Assembly: GCF_016863035.1 (NCBI RefSeq)
Contig: NZ_BOOC01000003.1
Location: 434,001 to 498,000 of the forward strand
Source: Microbispora corallina
Lineage (GTDB): Bacteria > Actinomycetota > Actinomycetes > Streptosporangiales > Streptosporangiaceae
Direction: 5' to 3'
Length of the DNA: 64,000 nt
Shown here piece by piece: positions 37,354-47,494 of the stretch (positions within the stretch are counted from its first letter, which is position 1; each line of letters starts with the position of its first letter). Under the pieces are notes generated by a model. It ran no database searches and was not told where the DNA came from. It was given only the letters and a program-made list of their open reading frames with translations. The translations under genes were made by a program, and so were the position numbers.

Positions 37354-37401
37354 GCGAGCGCCCCGCGCCCGTCCACATCGGACGGGGCGCGGGGCGCTCG
37401 C
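37354..37401. terminator. Bidirectional terminator between the ROK and peptidase genes
   Basis: A 21-bp GC-rich stem with one bulged G (37354-37374 with 37380-37401, ACATC loop) fills the 64-bp gap between convergent stop codons. Confidence 0.88.
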
Positions 37402-37407
37402 GCGTGG

Positions 37408-38217
37408 TCAGGCGACCAGGGACCTGGCCGCGGTGAACGTGTTGCACGACTTCGGGCCGTTGCCGTACCAGCCGCGCTTGAGCCAGTAGACGATGCTCTT
37501 GCGCTTGCCGTGCAGCGCGTCGCCGACCTTGTAGTCGAGCAGGTCGTCCCAGTCGAACTGGTCGCGCCCCAGGGAGTGCCAGACGCTGCCGATGAACGCG
37601 CCGGAGAAGCACTCGGCCTGCAGCTCGATCCGCCGGCTGTACGCGTACATCGTGGCCTTGCCCGCGTGCCGGGTCAGCCTGTCCACGGCGGGCAGGATGC
37701 CCACACGGTCCTGGACGAAGTGGCCGTACTCGTGGGCGATCACCTGGAACAGCTCGAACTCCGACGGGTCGGCGAGCTGGTACTTCGAGATCATGATCCA
37801 CATGGTCTCGTCGATCTCGCAGTAGATCCCCGCCGCGTAGTTCGCCGGGTACTTGCCGCAGCCCGTCCTGACCGAGTGGGTGATGTACCTCACCTTCGGC
37901 TTGGCGAACGTCAGCCCGGCCTGCCGGAACTCCTCGCCCCACGACAGGTTCAGGCAGTCGAGCAGGTGGTCGAGGTAGAGCTTGTAGGAGTCGACGTCGT
38001 CCGGCTGGCGGTCGAGCTCCTTGCATTCCGTGAAGTCGAACTCCCCCGTCTTGTAGATGGGGTTCTTGGTCAGCGCTCCCGTTCCCTTGGGGACCGGCCG
38101 GGCGGCTGCGGGCGCGGATGCGGCCGCGGACGAGGCCCCTGCCGTACTGGTGAGGGAGAGGACGGTGGCCGCCGCGGCGACGGCCACGGCCATCGTGCGG
38201 AGGCTTACGCGAATCAT
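37408..38217 (-). CDS. Secreted neutral zinc metallopeptidase (PF04228-like)
   Basis: A 269-residue exported protein: signal peptide (MIRVSLRTMAVAVAAAATVL, cleavage after an Ala-rich stretch near residue 30), then a zinc peptidase domain with HEYGHFVQ (near residue 159-166; two His ligands and the catalytic Glu), a downstream ELQAECFSGAFIGS segment whose Glu fits the third ligand, and several Cys pairs suited to an extracellular protein. The pattern is that of the putative neutral zinc metallopeptidase (YpfJ-like) family. ATG 38217 is preferred to GTG 38238, which would put polar residues before the signal. It stands alone: convergent with ROK, divergent from dxs. Substrate unknown. Confidence 0.82.
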   Translation of the reverse strand: MIRVSLRTMAVAVAAAATVLSLTSTAGASSAAASAPAAARPVPKGTGALTKNPIYKTGEFDFTECKELDRQPDDVDSYKLYLDHLLDCLNLSWGEEFRQAGLTFAKPKVRYITHSVRTGCGKYPANYAAGIYCEIDETMWIMISKYQLADPSEFELFQVIAHEYGHFVQDRVGILPAVDRLTRHAGKATMYAYSRRIELQAECFSGAFIGSVWHSLGRDQFDWDDLLDYKVGDALHGKRKSIVYWLKRGWYGNGPKSCNTFTAARSLVA

Positions 38218-38454
38218 GAGTGGGCATCCCCAGCGCACAGAGTGTCATCGGAAACGTGCCGAACAACCCGAACACACCGTAATCAGGGTTTTCCGCACGA
38301 GATCAGGAGCGTAGGGCAGAAGTAAGCGACGGGTAAAGCAGAATGCAAATGGTTCGTGAGAACGTATGTCGAGGTTCAGTGCAGCCCCTGGAAGGGCGGC
38401 GCGGTAAGCGAACTACACTCGGTCTGTTCGATGGCGAGCGGGAGAGGATGAGCG

Positions 38455-40368
38455 GTGGGGATTCTGGAGACGATCAAGGACCCGCTCGACGTGAAGCGCC
38501 TCGACGCGGCCGACCTGCCGCGCCTGGCCGCGGAGATCCGGGAGCTGCTGGTCTCCTCCGTCGCCCGCACCGGGGGTCACCTCGGCCCCAACCTGGGGGT
38601 CGTCGAGCTCACGATCGCCCTCCACCGGGTCTTCGAGTCGCCGCGCGACCCCATCCTGTTCGACACCGGGCACCAGGCGTACGTCCACAAGATGCTCACC
38701 GGGCGGGCCGGCGCGTTCGGCACGCTGCGGCAGGAGGGCGGCCTGTCGGGGTATCCGAGCCGGGCCGAGTCCGAGCACGACTTCATCGAGAACTCCCACG
38801 CCTCCACCGCGGTCTCCTACGCCGACGGGCTGGCCAAGGCGCTGACGCTGCGCGGCGAGACCGGGCGCACGGTGGTGGCCGTCATCGGGGACGGCGCGCT
38901 CACCGGCGGGATGGCCTGGGAGGCCCTGAACAACATCGCGGGCCGCAAGGACCTCCCGCTGATCATCGTGGTGAACGACAACGGCCGCTCCTACTCGCCG
39001 ACGATCGGCGGGCTCGCCTCCCACTTGTCGTCCCTGCGGATGACCCAGGGCTACGAGCACGCGCTCGAGCTGGTCAAGAACAACCTCGGCCGGGTGCCGC
39101 TCGTCGGGCCGCCCCTCTACGACACCCTGCACGGCGTCAAGAAGGGCCTGAAGGACATCCTGGCGCCGCAGGTCATGTTCGAGGACCTCGGGCTCAAGTA
39201 CGTCGGGCCGATCGACGGCCACGACGAGGGGGCCGTGGAGGCCGCCCTGCGCCGCGCCCGCGCCTTCCGCGGGCCCGTCATCGTCCACGTCCTCACGCGC
39301 AAGGGGTACGGCTACTCGCCCGCGGAGAACCACGACGAGGACTGCTTCCACTCGCCGCAGCCGTTCGACCCGCTGACCGGCGAGGAGCGCCCCAAGCCGC
39401 ACAGCTGGACCAACGTGTTCAGCGAGGAGCTGGTGAAGATCGGCGCCGAGCGGGACGACGTGGTCGCGATCACCGCGGCCATGCTGCACCCGACGGGCCT
39501 GGCCGCGTTCGCCGAGGCCTACCCCGACCGCGTCTACGACGTCGGCATCGCCGAGCAGCACGCGCTGACGAGCGCCGCCGGCCTCGCGCTCGGCGGCGTG
39601 CACCCCGTGGTCGCCGTCTACGCGACGTTCCTCAACCGTGCCTTCGACCAGCTCCTGATGGACGTGGCGCTGCACCGCCTGCCGGTCACGGTCGTGCTCG
39701 ACCGGGCGGGCGTCACGGGCGACGACGGCCCGAGCCACAACGGCATGTGGGACATGTCGATCCTCCAGGTCGTCCCCGGTTTGGCGCTGGCCGCGCCGCG
39801 CGACGGCGTGCGCCTGCGCGAGCTGCTGGGCGAGGCCGTGGCGATCGAGGACGGCCCGTCGGTCGTGCGCTTCCCCAAGGGCGCGCTGCCCCGCGACATC
39901 GAGGCCGTGGGCAGGCTGGGCGAGATGGACGTGCTGCGCGCGGGCGACGGAGACGTGCTGCTCGTGGCCGTCGGCTCGATGGCGGAGGCGTGCCTGGACG
40001 CCGCGAGCCTCCTGGACGCCCAGGGCATCTCGGCCACGGTGATCGACCCCCGCTGGGTCAGGCCGCTCGACAAGGCCCTCGTGCTGGCCGCGGCGGCGCA
40101 CAAGCTCGTCGCGGTGGTGGAGGACAACGGCCGGGTCGGCGGCGTCGGCGACGCCGTGGCGCGGCTGCTGCGCGACGCCGACGTGGACGTCCCGGTCCGC
40201 ACGTACGGCATCCCGCAGCGCTTCCTCGACCCCGCCAAGCGAGCCAAGATCCTCAGCGACATCGGCCTGACCGGGCAGGACCTCGCCCGCCAGATCACCG
40301 AGGCGGTCGCCCGGCGCACGCCGGTGCTGGAGAGCCATCCCGTCCGACAGGTTCAGCCAACCGACTGA
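38455..40368 (+). CDS. dxs: 1-Deoxy-D-xylulose-5-phosphate synthase
   Basis: Condenses pyruvate and glyceraldehyde 3-phosphate to DXP, the entry of the MEP isoprenoid pathway, and also feeds thiamine synthesis. 637 residues. Motifs: [18 protein letters not shown], the thiamine-diphosphate motif [42 protein letters not shown] (catalytic Glu), and [22 protein letters not shown] 38455 is preceded by GGAGAGG at about 8 nt; a TACACT at 38414-38419 is a reasonable -10 box. In related actinobacteria dxs is separated from RNase D by few genes; here about 11 kb of other genes intervenes. Confidence 0.97.
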   Translation: MGILETIKDPLDVKRLDAADLPRLAAEIRELLVSSVARTGGHLGPNLGVVELTIALHRVFESPRDPILFDTGHQAYVHKMLTGRAGAFGTLRQEGGLSGYPSRAESEHDFIENSHASTAVSYADGLAKALTLRGETGRTVVAVIGDGALTGGMAWEALNNIAGRKDLPLIIVVNDNGRSYSPTIGGLASHLSSLRMTQGYEHALELVKNNLGRVPLVGPPLYDTLHGVKKGLKDILAPQVMFEDLGLKYVGPIDGHDEGAVEAALRRARAFRGPVIVHVLTRKGYGYSPAENHDEDCFHSPQPFDPLTGEERPKPHSWTNVFSEELVKIGAERDDVVAITAAMLHPTGLAAFAEAYPDRVYDVGIAEQHALTSAAGLALGGVHPVVAVYATFLNRAFDQLLMDVALHRLPVTVVLDRAGVTGDDGPSHNGMWDMSILQVVPGLALAAPRDGVRLRELLGEAVAIEDGPSVVRFPKGALPRDIEAVGRLGEMDVLRAGDGDVLLVAVGSMAEACLDAASLLDAQGISATVIDPRWVRPLDKALVLAAAAHKLVAVVEDNGRVGGVGDAVARLLRDADVDVPVRTYGIPQRFLDPAKRAKILSDIGLTGQDLARQITEAVARRTPVLESHPVRQVQPTD

Positions 40369-40436
40369 CAAACCGGGAGTAATACCGGCGCGCCGGGGAA
40401 GTCTGCAGGTCATCGACCTCATTGAGGGAGCTGCGG

Positions 40437-41912
40437 ATGAGCCTTTTCCGGACGAAGTCGGTTGAGCAGTCGATCCAGGACGCCGAGGGCGGCGAGCACC
40501 GGCTCAGACGCAGCCTGAGCGCGCTCGACCTGACCGTCTTCGGCGTCGGCGTCATCGTGGGAACCGGCATCTTCGTGCTCACGGGCGTCGCCGCCCGCAA
40601 CACGGCGGGGCCGGCGGTCGCGCTGTCCTTCGTGGTCGCCGGGATCGTCTGCGCGCTGGCCGCCCTCTGCTACGCCGAGTTCGCCTCGACCGTGCCGGTG
40701 GCCGGCTCGGCCTACACGTTCGCCTACGCGACGATCGGCGAGTTCCCCGCGTGGATCATCGGGTGGGACCTGATGCTGGAGATGGCCCTCGGCGCGGCCG
40801 TGGTCGCCTCCGGATGGTCGGGATACTTCGCCTCCCTCCTGAAGAACTTCGGGATCGACCTGCCGGAGTCGCTGGCGGGGGAGCACGCGACCTTCAACAT
40901 CCCCGCGGCCGTGATCGTGCTGCTGCTGACCGGCGTGCTGGTCGCCGGGATCAAGCTGTCGGCCCGCTTCAACGCCGTGATGGTCGCGATCAAGCTCTGC
41001 GTGGTCATGCTCGTGATCGTCGCCGGGATGTTCTTCGTGAAGGGGGCCAACTACCGGCCGTTCGTCCCGCCCTCCCATCTCATCGAGGGCAAGGGCGGCC
41101 TGCAGGCCCCGCTCATCCAGGTGCTCTTCGGTGTGACGCCCGTGGCGTACGGCGTCTTCGGCATCTTCACCGGCGCGGCGCTCGTGTTCTTCGCGTACAT
41201 CGGGTTCGACGTGGTGGCGACCGCGGCCGAGGAGACAAGGCGCCCGCAGCGCGACCTGCCGGTCGGCATCATCGCCTCGCTGGTCATCTGCACGGTCCTC
41301 TACGTCGCCGTGTCGCTCGTGGTCGTCGGCATGCAGCACTACTCGTCGCTGAGCGTGTCGGCGCCGCTCGCGGACGCGTTCCAGTCGGTGGGGGAGTCGT
41401 GGATCGCCACGCTGATCAGCGTCGGCGCCATCGCCGGGCTCACCACGGTCGTGATGATCCTCATGCTGGGCCAGAGCCGGGTGCTGTTCGCCATGTGCCG
41501 CGACAACCTGCTGCCGCGGCCCCTCGCCCGGGTCCACCCCCGGTACCGCACGCCGTACCGGATCACGATGCTCATCGGCGGCGCGACGGCGCTGCTCGCC
41601 GCGCTGATCCCGCTGAGCGCCATCGCGGAGCTGGTGAACATCGGCACGCTGTTCGCGTTCGTCGTCGTGGCGATCGCCGTGGTGATCCTGCGGCGGACCC
41701 GGCCCGACCTGCCCCGCGCGTTCCGCACGCCGTTCGTGCCGGTGGTGCCGGTCGTGTCGGCGCTGGCCTCGGTCTACCTGATGCTCAACCTGCCGGTCCA
41801 GACGTGGATCCGGTTCCTGGTCTGGATGCTCGTCGGCACCGGGATCTACTTCCTGTACGGCCACCGGCGCAGCCGGGTGGCGGCTAGGACGGAAGCAGTC
41901 CTCGAAGTGTGA
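40437..41912 (+). CDS. APC-superfamily amino-acid permease (cationic amino-acid transporter type)
   Basis: A 491-residue permease with 12-14 helices. Blocks: LSALDLTVFGVGVIVGTGIF (helix 1 substrate loop), AGPAVALSFVVAGIVCALAA, YAEFASTVPVAGSAYTFAYA, AWIIGWDLMLEMALGAAVVA, FFAYIGFDVVATAAEETRRP and RDLPVGIIASL. The EETRxPxRDLP signature and length are those of the CAT/YfnA group. ATG 40437 follows GAGGGAG at 6 nt, 68 bp behind dxs. Its last 29 bp overlap the convergent LysE gene. Substrate is not fixed by sequence. Confidence 0.9.
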   Translation: MSLFRTKSVEQSIQDAEGGEHRLRRSLSALDLTVFGVGVIVGTGIFVLTGVAARNTAGPAVALSFVVAGIVCALAALCYAEFASTVPVAGSAYTFAYATIGEFPAWIIGWDLMLEMALGAAVVASGWSGYFASLLKNFGIDLPESLAGEHATFNIPAAVIVLLLTGVLVAGIKLSARFNAVMVAIKLCVVMLVIVAGMFFVKGANYRPFVPPSHLIEGKGGLQAPLIQVLFGVTPVAYGVFGIFTGAALVFFAYIGFDVVATAAEETRRPQRDLPVGIIASLVICTVLYVAVSLVVVGMQHYSSLSVSAPLADAFQSVGESWIATLISVGAIAGLTTVVMILMLGQSRVLFAMCRDNLLPRPLARVHPRYRTPYRITMLIGGATALLAALIPLSAIAELVNIGTLFAFVVVAIAVVILRRTRPDLPRAFRTPFVPVVPVVSALASVYLMLNLPVQTWIRFLVWMLVGTGIYFLYGHRRSRVAARTEAVLEV

Positions 41913-42498
41913 GCACGGCCCCCACGCCGGCGAGCAGCAGGCCGCTCCCGCCGAGCAGCAGCCGGTAGCCGCGGGGGGTGAGCCGGTGCCGGCCGGCGCC
42001 CACGGCCCAGGCGAGCACGAGCTTGGAGCCGACGAGGACCACGTAGAAGCCGGCGAGGAACGCCAGCGCGGACGCCGGGGCCCGTCCCCACGCGGCCACG
42101 AAGAGGGGCGAGCCCACCACGATCCAGAACAGCCAGGGGTGCGGGTTCAGCACGTTGACCACGACCCCGCGCAGCACGTCGGCCGCCGACGTCGGCGCGT
42201 CCGCCCCCGGCCGTGGGGGCTCGGCCGTCCGGGCCTCCCGGGCCGTCGAGACGCCCAGGTAGACGACATACAGGCCGCCGACGACGGACAGGACGCGTAC
42301 GGCGGCGGCCGGCATGGCGCCCACGGCGGTCACGCTGAGCAGGACGACCGGCAGGTCGGACAGCAGGGGAACGCAGGCGAGCCGCATCCCGGCCCGGAAT
42401 CCGCCGCGCAGGCTGGCCGTGATGACGAGCGTCAGCAGCGCCCCCGGCGTGACGCCCGCGCCCAGGCCGAGGCTGAGCCCCATGAGCAGTTCCGGCAC
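41884..42498 (-). CDS. LysE/RhtB-family amino-acid exporter
   Basis: A 204-residue membrane protein with six predicted helices and the family blocks GLGAGVTPGALLTLVITASL, RGGFRAGMRLACVPLLSD, GGLYVVYLGVSTARE, NVLNPHPWLFWIVVGSP and GFYVVLVGSKLVLAW. LysE-type proteins export basic or neutral amino acids. GTG 42498 is chosen because GGGAGG lies about 9 nt upstream and the first helix then starts directly; GTG 42525 would add nine polar residues. Convergent with the amino-acid importer gene, overlapping by 29 bp. Confidence 0.85.
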   Translation of the reverse strand: MPELLMGLSLGLGAGVTPGALLTLVITASLRGGFRAGMRLACVPLLSDLPVVLLSVTAVGAMPAAAVRVLSVVGGLYVVYLGVSTAREARTAEPPRPGADAPTSAADVLRGVVVNVLNPHPWLFWIVVGSPLFVAAWGRAPASALAFLAGFYVVLVGSKLVLAWAVGAGRHRLTPRGYRLLLGGSGLLLAGVGAVLTLRGLLPS

Positions 42499-42952
42499 GC
42501 CTGCAACCTCCCGTTCCGTCCGCACGAGAGGCTATCGCCGCGACGCACCCATCGTGACCGGACGGCGGTTCGCCGGCCCCGGCCGAATCGCCGAAACTTT
42601 TCCCGCAACTATTTCCCTGATTGAGCTGCCGATACGCCTCTGAAGGAGAGACCGGTCAAGCACCGGAAACGGTTGCCCGGTAAACCTCGCCGGTTATGTC
42701 GCCGTGAGGAGAGCGCTCCATCGCCGTTCGCGTGATGCGCCGGGCACCACGCGCCCGTCACCGGAAAGCGGACAGGCGCGAGGCCGCCCGCGCGCCCAGC
42801 GACGCCTTGTCCGCCCTGCTCTCATGGCGGCATGCCTCCCGAGCGCGCGCCGGCAGAACCACGTCATCCTGGCCGTTCGCCGCGATTCGGCCGCGTCCTT
42901 TCCGGGCGTACGGCCGGCCGGCCACGAGGTCGAAAGAGGCTTGTGTTTCCAA

Positions 42953-42969
42953 AAGGTATCAAGTACCTT
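42953..42969. promoter_or_regulatory. Inverted repeat in the 626-bp gap before the esterase gene
   Basis: AAGGTA-TCAAG-TACCTT is a perfect 6-bp inverted repeat with a 5-nt spacer, 155 bp before the start at 43125, in a locally AT-richer stretch. Nothing else in 42499-43124 looks like a gene: the open frames there are Arg/Ala-rich and lack ribosome sites. A regulatory role is a guess. Confidence 0.3.
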
Positions 42970-43124
42970 GACTCGTGAAATCGCGGCTCTAACGCTCGCG
43001 GGTAAATGAGAGTGAATGCGCCCGTGGCGACGGTGGTCCAGGCGCGGTATCCATGGCGCTTTCCGCCGACGAGTCAGATCTGTTTGTCGGATCGACCGCT
43101 GCCGACCATTAGGGGAGTTTCGGT

Positions 43125-45275
43125 ATGACGTTATTCCATCACGGCGGAGTGCCCCCCACGGGGTTGCGCCGGCTCTCCGCGGTGATCACCGCCGGAGTCG
43201 TGGCGGTCGCGGCGGTTCTGGTCGCGCCCCGGCCGGCGGTGGCGGACACGCCGTGGCTGGTGGTTTCGGACGACGGCTACGTGTCGATCAGCATCCCGGC
43301 GGCCTCCATCGAGGCCACGGTGGGCCCGGTGTCGGAGGTGATGGTCGAGGGGAACTTCGGTCCCTCCTTCGCCTGGGCGGAGTACGGGCTGACCCGCCGG
43401 GGCGACGTCTGGTGGGGGGCCCTCGGCCCGCTCAAGCCGGGGCTGTACTCCTACCAGGTCACGGGCGACGTCACCAAGGGTCTCAAGGATCCGACGAACA
43501 GCGCCGGCGTGGCGTCCGAGCCCCTGTGGAGCACCTTCCTCGTCGCGGGCGGCTCGGCGCGCCTGCTGGCGGACGTGCCTCAGGGGCAGGGCGGCACGGT
43601 CGGGACCCTGACCTACCGGACCGGGCAGAAGGAGCGGTCGGCGCTGGTGTGGACGCCGCCGGGATACGCGGCCACGGGCCCGAAGACCTACCCGGTGCTG
43701 TTCCTGCAGTCCGGCGGGAGGGCCGCCGACTGGCTCGACCTCGGCCGGGCCAGGCAGATCCTCGACAACCTGTCGGTCCAGGGCGCCATGGAGCCGATGG
43801 TGGTCGTGATCGGCGACGGGCCGGATGACGACAAGGACCTGAAGGACCTCCGGAAGGCGGCCGCGGACCACTACCGCGTCCAGCGCGACCCGGCGCACCA
43901 GGCGATCGCCGGTGCGGCCGAGGGCGGGACGCGGGCGCTGCGGGCCGCGCTGAGCGCTCCGGGCCGGTTCGCCTACGCCGGCTCCTTCTCGGGTCTGCTG
44001 GACGGCGTGGACCGGGCGAACGCCAAAGGCGTCAAGCTGCTGCGTCTGTACACCGGGAACGTGACCGATCCCGCGTACAACGCGACCGTCCGCCTCACGA
44101 GGGCGCTGAAGCGCGCCGGGGTCAGGTACGAGTTCGACGGGGTCAACCCCGACGCGGGAGGGAACTGGAACGCCTGGCAGGAGAATCTCATCGATTTCGT
44201 GCCGAGGCTGTTCCGTGACGTGCCGGATCACGGTCCGAGCGCCGGTCACCGGCCGCTGAAGGGCGAGTTCGCCCCGCCGCCGGCGGGTACCACCCCGACG
44301 CCGTTCGTGAAGGACGGCTTCGTCACCTTCGAGACCACGACGGACCTCAAGGACGCCAGGCACGTCACGGTGTGGGCGAACGACGCTCCCGGCGGGAGCT
44401 GGCTGCGCGTCCCGATGTCCCGTGAGGGCGACCGGTGGCGGGTGACCGTGGGTCCGCTGGACCCGTGGTTCTACTACTACCAGTGGATCGTCGACGGGGT
44501 CTCGGTCAAGGACACGTCGAACCCGACGAAGGTGACCTCCGAGCCGACTTGGAGCTCCTTCTTCATCCCGGGCGAGAGGTCACGCCTGCTCTCGGACGTT
44601 CCCGCCGGCCAGGGAGGGAAGGTCGAGAGCCTGACGTACCGGAGCACGGTGGCGAATCAGGACCGGACCGCGTTGGTGTGGACCCCGCCCGGCTACGACG
44701 CCGGCCGCGCGGAGCCGTATCCCGTCCTCTACCTCCAGCACGGCAGCGGCCAGAGCTACACGGACTGGGTGGAGATGGGACGCGCCAAGCAGATCCTCGA
44801 CCACGAGTCCCTCGACGGGGACCTGGTGCCGATGGTGGTCGTGATGGGCAACGGCAACGTGTCCGACTTCAACAAGGAACTGCTGGACAACATCGTTCCG
44901 GCGGCTCGCGCCCGCTACAACATCTCCGGCGACCCGTCCCGGCAGGCCCTCGCCGGCCTCTCGATGGGCGGTGTGCAGACGCTCGGGCTGCTCAAGGCGT
45001 ACCCCGGGAGGTTCGCCTACGTCGCGGCCTTCTCGGCCTGGTTCGGCAGCGGCGACGGCGTCGACGCGGAGGCGATCAACAAGGGGACGAAGATGCTGCG
45101 CCTGTACGTCGGCGACCAGACCGACTTCGTGCAGCCGTTCTTCATGGCGTCCCTGCCCACCTTGGACGGCCTCGGCATCCACTACGAGTTCGACGGGGTC
45201 ACCCCCGGACCGCACGGCTGGGACGTGTGGCAGAAGAACCTCATCGACCTGGCGCCGCGCCTGTTCAAGCGCTGA
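43125..45275 (+). CDS. Secreted tandem esterase (two E-set + CE1-like esterase units)
   Basis: A 716-residue exported protein: signal peptide (to about residue 41, PRPAVADTP), then two units of the same design, an Ig-like early-set domain followed by an alpha/beta esterase domain of the XynZ/feruloyl esterase (CE1) type. Paired blocks include WSTFLVAGGSARLLADVPQG / WSSFFIPGERSRLLSDVPAG, ALVWTPPGY in both, and YEFDGV near both ends. The second unit keeps GLSMGG (nucleophile Ser near 611), GDQTDF and GPHGWDVW (catalytic His). In the first unit these are GAAEGG (near 263), GNVTDP and GGNWNAW, so Ser and His are lost and it is probably inactive. It likely acts on polysaccharide esters. Monocistronic. 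Confidence 0.85.
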   Translation: MTLFHHGGVPPTGLRRLSAVITAGVVAVAAVLVAPRPAVADTPWLVVSDDGYVSISIPAASIEATVGPVSEVMVEGNFGPSFAWAEYGLTRRGDVWWGALGPLKPGLYSYQVTGDVTKGLKDPTNSAGVASEPLWSTFLVAGGSARLLADVPQGQGGTVGTLTYRTGQKERSALVWTPPGYAATGPKTYPVLFLQSGGRAADWLDLGRARQILDNLSVQGAMEPMVVVIGDGPDDDKDLKDLRKAAADHYRVQRDPAHQAIAGAAEGGTRALRAALSAPGRFAYAGSFSGLLDGVDRANAKGVKLLRLYTGNVTDPAYNATVRLTRALKRAGVRYEFDGVNPDAGGNWNAWQENLIDFVPRLFRDVPDHGPSAGHRPLKGEFAPPPAGTTPTPFVKDGFVTFETTTDLKDARHVTVWANDAPGGSWLRVPMSREGDRWRVTVGPLDPWFYYYQWIVDGVSVKDTSNPTKVTSEPTWSSFFIPGERSRLLSDVPAGQGGKVESLTYRSTVANQDRTALVWTPPGYDAGRAEPYPVLYLQHGSGQSYTDWVEMGRAKQILDHESLDGDLVPMVVVMGNGNVSDFNKELLDNIVPAARARYNISGDPSRQALAGLSMGGVQTLGLLKAYPGRFAYVAAFSAWFGSGDGVDAEAINKGTKMLRLYVGDQTDFVQPFFMASLPTLDGLGIHYEFDGVTPGPHGWDVWQKNLIDLAPRLFKR

Positions 45276-45316
45276 CCCGGGGCCCGCGCCGCATCAGGCC
45301 GGTACCCGCCGTACGG

Positions 45317-45365
45317 CGCAGGCGGTCAGGCTCGTCAACGATCCGGACGAGCCTGATCGCCTGCG
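45317..45365. terminator. Bidirectional terminator between esterase and fadB-like genes
   Basis: A 20-bp stem with a single G-T pair: 45317-45336 with 45346-45365, 9-nt loop. It lies between convergent stops at 45275 and 45389. Confidence 0.88.
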
Positions 45366-45388
45366 GCGCGCACGGGCGAGCCGGTGCG

Positions 45389-47494
45389 TCAGGCCGGCAC
45401 GGAGGCCACGCCGGGCTCCAGGAAGCGGGAGCCGGTCACCTCCTCGGCGATGCCGGTCCGGTCGAGGTACGGCGTGATGCCGCCCGTGTGGAACGGCCAC
45501 CCCGCGCCCAGGATCATGCACAGGTCGATGTCCTGGGGCGCCGCGACGACGCCTTCGTCGAGCATGAGCCGGATCTCCTGGGCCAGCGCCCGCAGCGCGC
45601 GCAGCCGGACCTCCTCGCCGCTGGAGGGACGCGTGCCGCCCTCGAACAGGGCCCGCGCCTCGGGGTCGATCTGGAAGTCGGGGCCGTACAGCCCCGGCTT
45701 GCCGGCCGCGACCAGCTTGGCCAGGTTCTCCGACACGCCGAACCTGCCCGGGAACGCGGCGTGCATGGTCTCGGCCACGTGCAGCGCCACGGCCGGGCCG
45801 ACGAGCTGCAGCAGCGCGAACGGCGTCATCGGCAGGCCGAGCCCGTCGAGCGCGTGGTCGGCGACCTCCAGCGGGGTGCCCTCGTCGGCGGCGGCCGTGA
45901 CCTCGCCCATGAACCGGGTCAGCAGGCGGTTGACGACGAACGCGGGCGCGTCCTTCACCAGCACGGACGACTTCTTGAGCGTCCTGCCGACCGAGAAGGC
46001 CGTCGCCAGCGTCGCGTCGTCGGTGGCCTCGCCCCGGACGATCTCCAGCAGCGGCAGCACGGCGACCGGGTTGAAGAAGTGGAAGCCGACGACCCGCTCG
46101 GGGTGCCGGAGCCCGGACGCCATCTCGGTGACCGACAGCGAGGAGGTGTTGGTGGCCAGCACGCAGGTCGCGGAGACGAACTCCTCGACCTCGGCGAAGA
46201 CCTTCTGCTTGACGCCCATGTCCTCGAACACGGCCTCGATCACGAAGTCCGCGTCGGCGAACGCGTCCTTCGTCAGCGACCCCGTCACGAGGCCCTTCAG
46301 CCGGTTGGCCTGGTCGGCGGTGACGCGGCCCTTGGCGAGCAGCTTGCCGACCTCGCCGTGCACGTAGCCCACGCCCTTGTCGAGGCGGGCCTGGTCGAGG
46401 TCCGTCAGCACGACCGGGACCTCCAGGCGGCGCGCGAACAGCAGCGCGAGCTGGGAGGCCATGAGCCCGGCGCCGACGACGCCGACCTTGGTGACCGGGC
46501 GGGCCAGCGCCTTGTCCGGCGCCCCCGCCGGCCGCTTGGCCCGGCGCTGCACCAGGTCGAAGGCGTACAACCCGGCACGCAGCTCGTCGCCCATCAGCAG
46601 GCCGGCCAGGGCCTCGTCCTCCGCCGCGAAGCCCTCGTCCCGGGACGCCGTGCGGGCCAGCGCCACGAGATCCAGCGCCCGGTACGGCGCGGGGGAGGCC
46701 CCGCGCAGCTTCAGGTCGACGAGCGCGCGCGCCTGCTCGATCGCGGGCGTCCAGTCGTCCTCCACGTGGGCCCGGCGCTCCACCGCCACCTCGCCGCGCA
46801 GCACCCGCGCCGCCCAGCGCAGCGACTCCTCCAGGAAGTCGGCCGGCTCGAACATCGCGTCCGCGACGCCCAGCTCGTACGCGTCGGGGCCCTTGATCAT
46901 GCGGTTCTGCGACAGCGGGTTCTCGACGATGAGCCGCAGGGCCTTCTCCGGCCCGACCAGCCGGGGGAGCAACTGGGTGCCGCCCCAGCCGGGGACCAGC
47001 CCGAGGAAGCACTCCGGCAGCGCGACGGCCGGCACGCCCGACGAGATCGTGCGGTACGTGCAGTGCAGCGCGATCTCCAGGCCGCCGCCCATCGCCGCGC
47101 CGTTCACGAACGCGAACGACGGCACCGGCAGCTCGCCGAGGCGCCGGAACACGTGGTGGCCGAGGGCGCCGATGGCCGTGGCCTCCTCGCGGGACGACAC
47201 GGCGGCCGCGCCCTTGAGGTCGGCCCCCACGGCGAAGATGAACGGCTTGCCCGTCACGCCCACGGCGACGACGTCGGTGCGCGCCGCGATCCCGTCGAGC
47301 GCCTCGTCCAGCGCCAGCAGGCCGTGCGGGCCGAACGTGTTGGGCTTCGTGTGGTCGTGCCCGTTGTCGAGCGTGACCAGGGCCATCGTGCCCGCGCCGT
47401 AGGGCAGCTCGACGTCCCGGACGAGGGCCCTGGTGACGACCTCGTCGGCGTTCGCGCCCGCGAGGACGGACTTCCAGTTCGCGACGTTGCTCAT
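45389..47494 (-). CDS. fadB: Fatty-acid oxidation multifunctional protein: enoyl-CoA hydratase / 3-hydroxyacyl-CoA dehydrogenase
   Basis: A 701-residue beta-oxidation enzyme. Residues about 30-240 are a crotonase domain (FAVGADLKGAAAV, NGAAMGGGLEIALHCTYR, PECFLGLVPGWGGTQLLPRL, with the hydratase Glu pair). From about residue 330 comes the NAD-binding domain (GVVGAGLMASQLALLFA), with FVIEAVFEDMGVKQKVF, LATNTSSLSVTEMA, GFHFFNPVAVLPLLEIV and the C-terminal substrate domain (KDAPAFVVNRLLTRFMGE). It forms a trifunctional unit with the thiolase of the upstream gene, whose stop overlaps its ATG by 4 bp. Likely repressed through the TetR-like boxes before fadA. Confidence 0.93.
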   Translation of the reverse strand: MSNVANWKSVLAGANADEVVTRALVRDVELPYGAGTMALVTLDNGHDHTKPNTFGPHGLLALDEALDGIAARTDVVAVGVTGKPFIFAVGADLKGAAAVSSREEATAIGALGHHVFRRLGELPVPSFAFVNGAAMGGGLEIALHCTYRTISSGVPAVALPECFLGLVPGWGGTQLLPRLVGPEKALRLIVENPLSQNRMIKGPDAYELGVADAMFEPADFLEESLRWAARVLRGEVAVERRAHVEDDWTPAIEQARALVDLKLRGASPAPYRALDLVALARTASRDEGFAAEDEALAGLLMGDELRAGLYAFDLVQRRAKRPAGAPDKALARPVTKVGVVGAGLMASQLALLFARRLEVPVVLTDLDQARLDKGVGYVHGEVGKLLAKGRVTADQANRLKGLVTGSLTKDAFADADFVIEAVFEDMGVKQKVFAEVEEFVSATCVLATNTSSLSVTEMASGLRHPERVVGFHFFNPVAVLPLLEIVRGEATDDATLATAFSVGRTLKKSSVLVKDAPAFVVNRLLTRFMGEVTAAADEGTPLEVADHALDGLGLPMTPFALLQLVGPAVALHVAETMHAAFPGRFGVSENLAKLVAAGKPGLYGPDFQIDPEARALFEGGTRPSSGEEVRLRALRALAQEIRLMLDEGVVAAPQDIDLCMILGAGWPFHTGGITPYLDRTGIAEEVTGSRFLEPGVASVPA

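Noticed and set aside
42499-43124. Short frames in the 626-bp gap before the tandem esterase
   Set aside because: Arg/Ala-rich products, no ribosome sites, no family resemblance.
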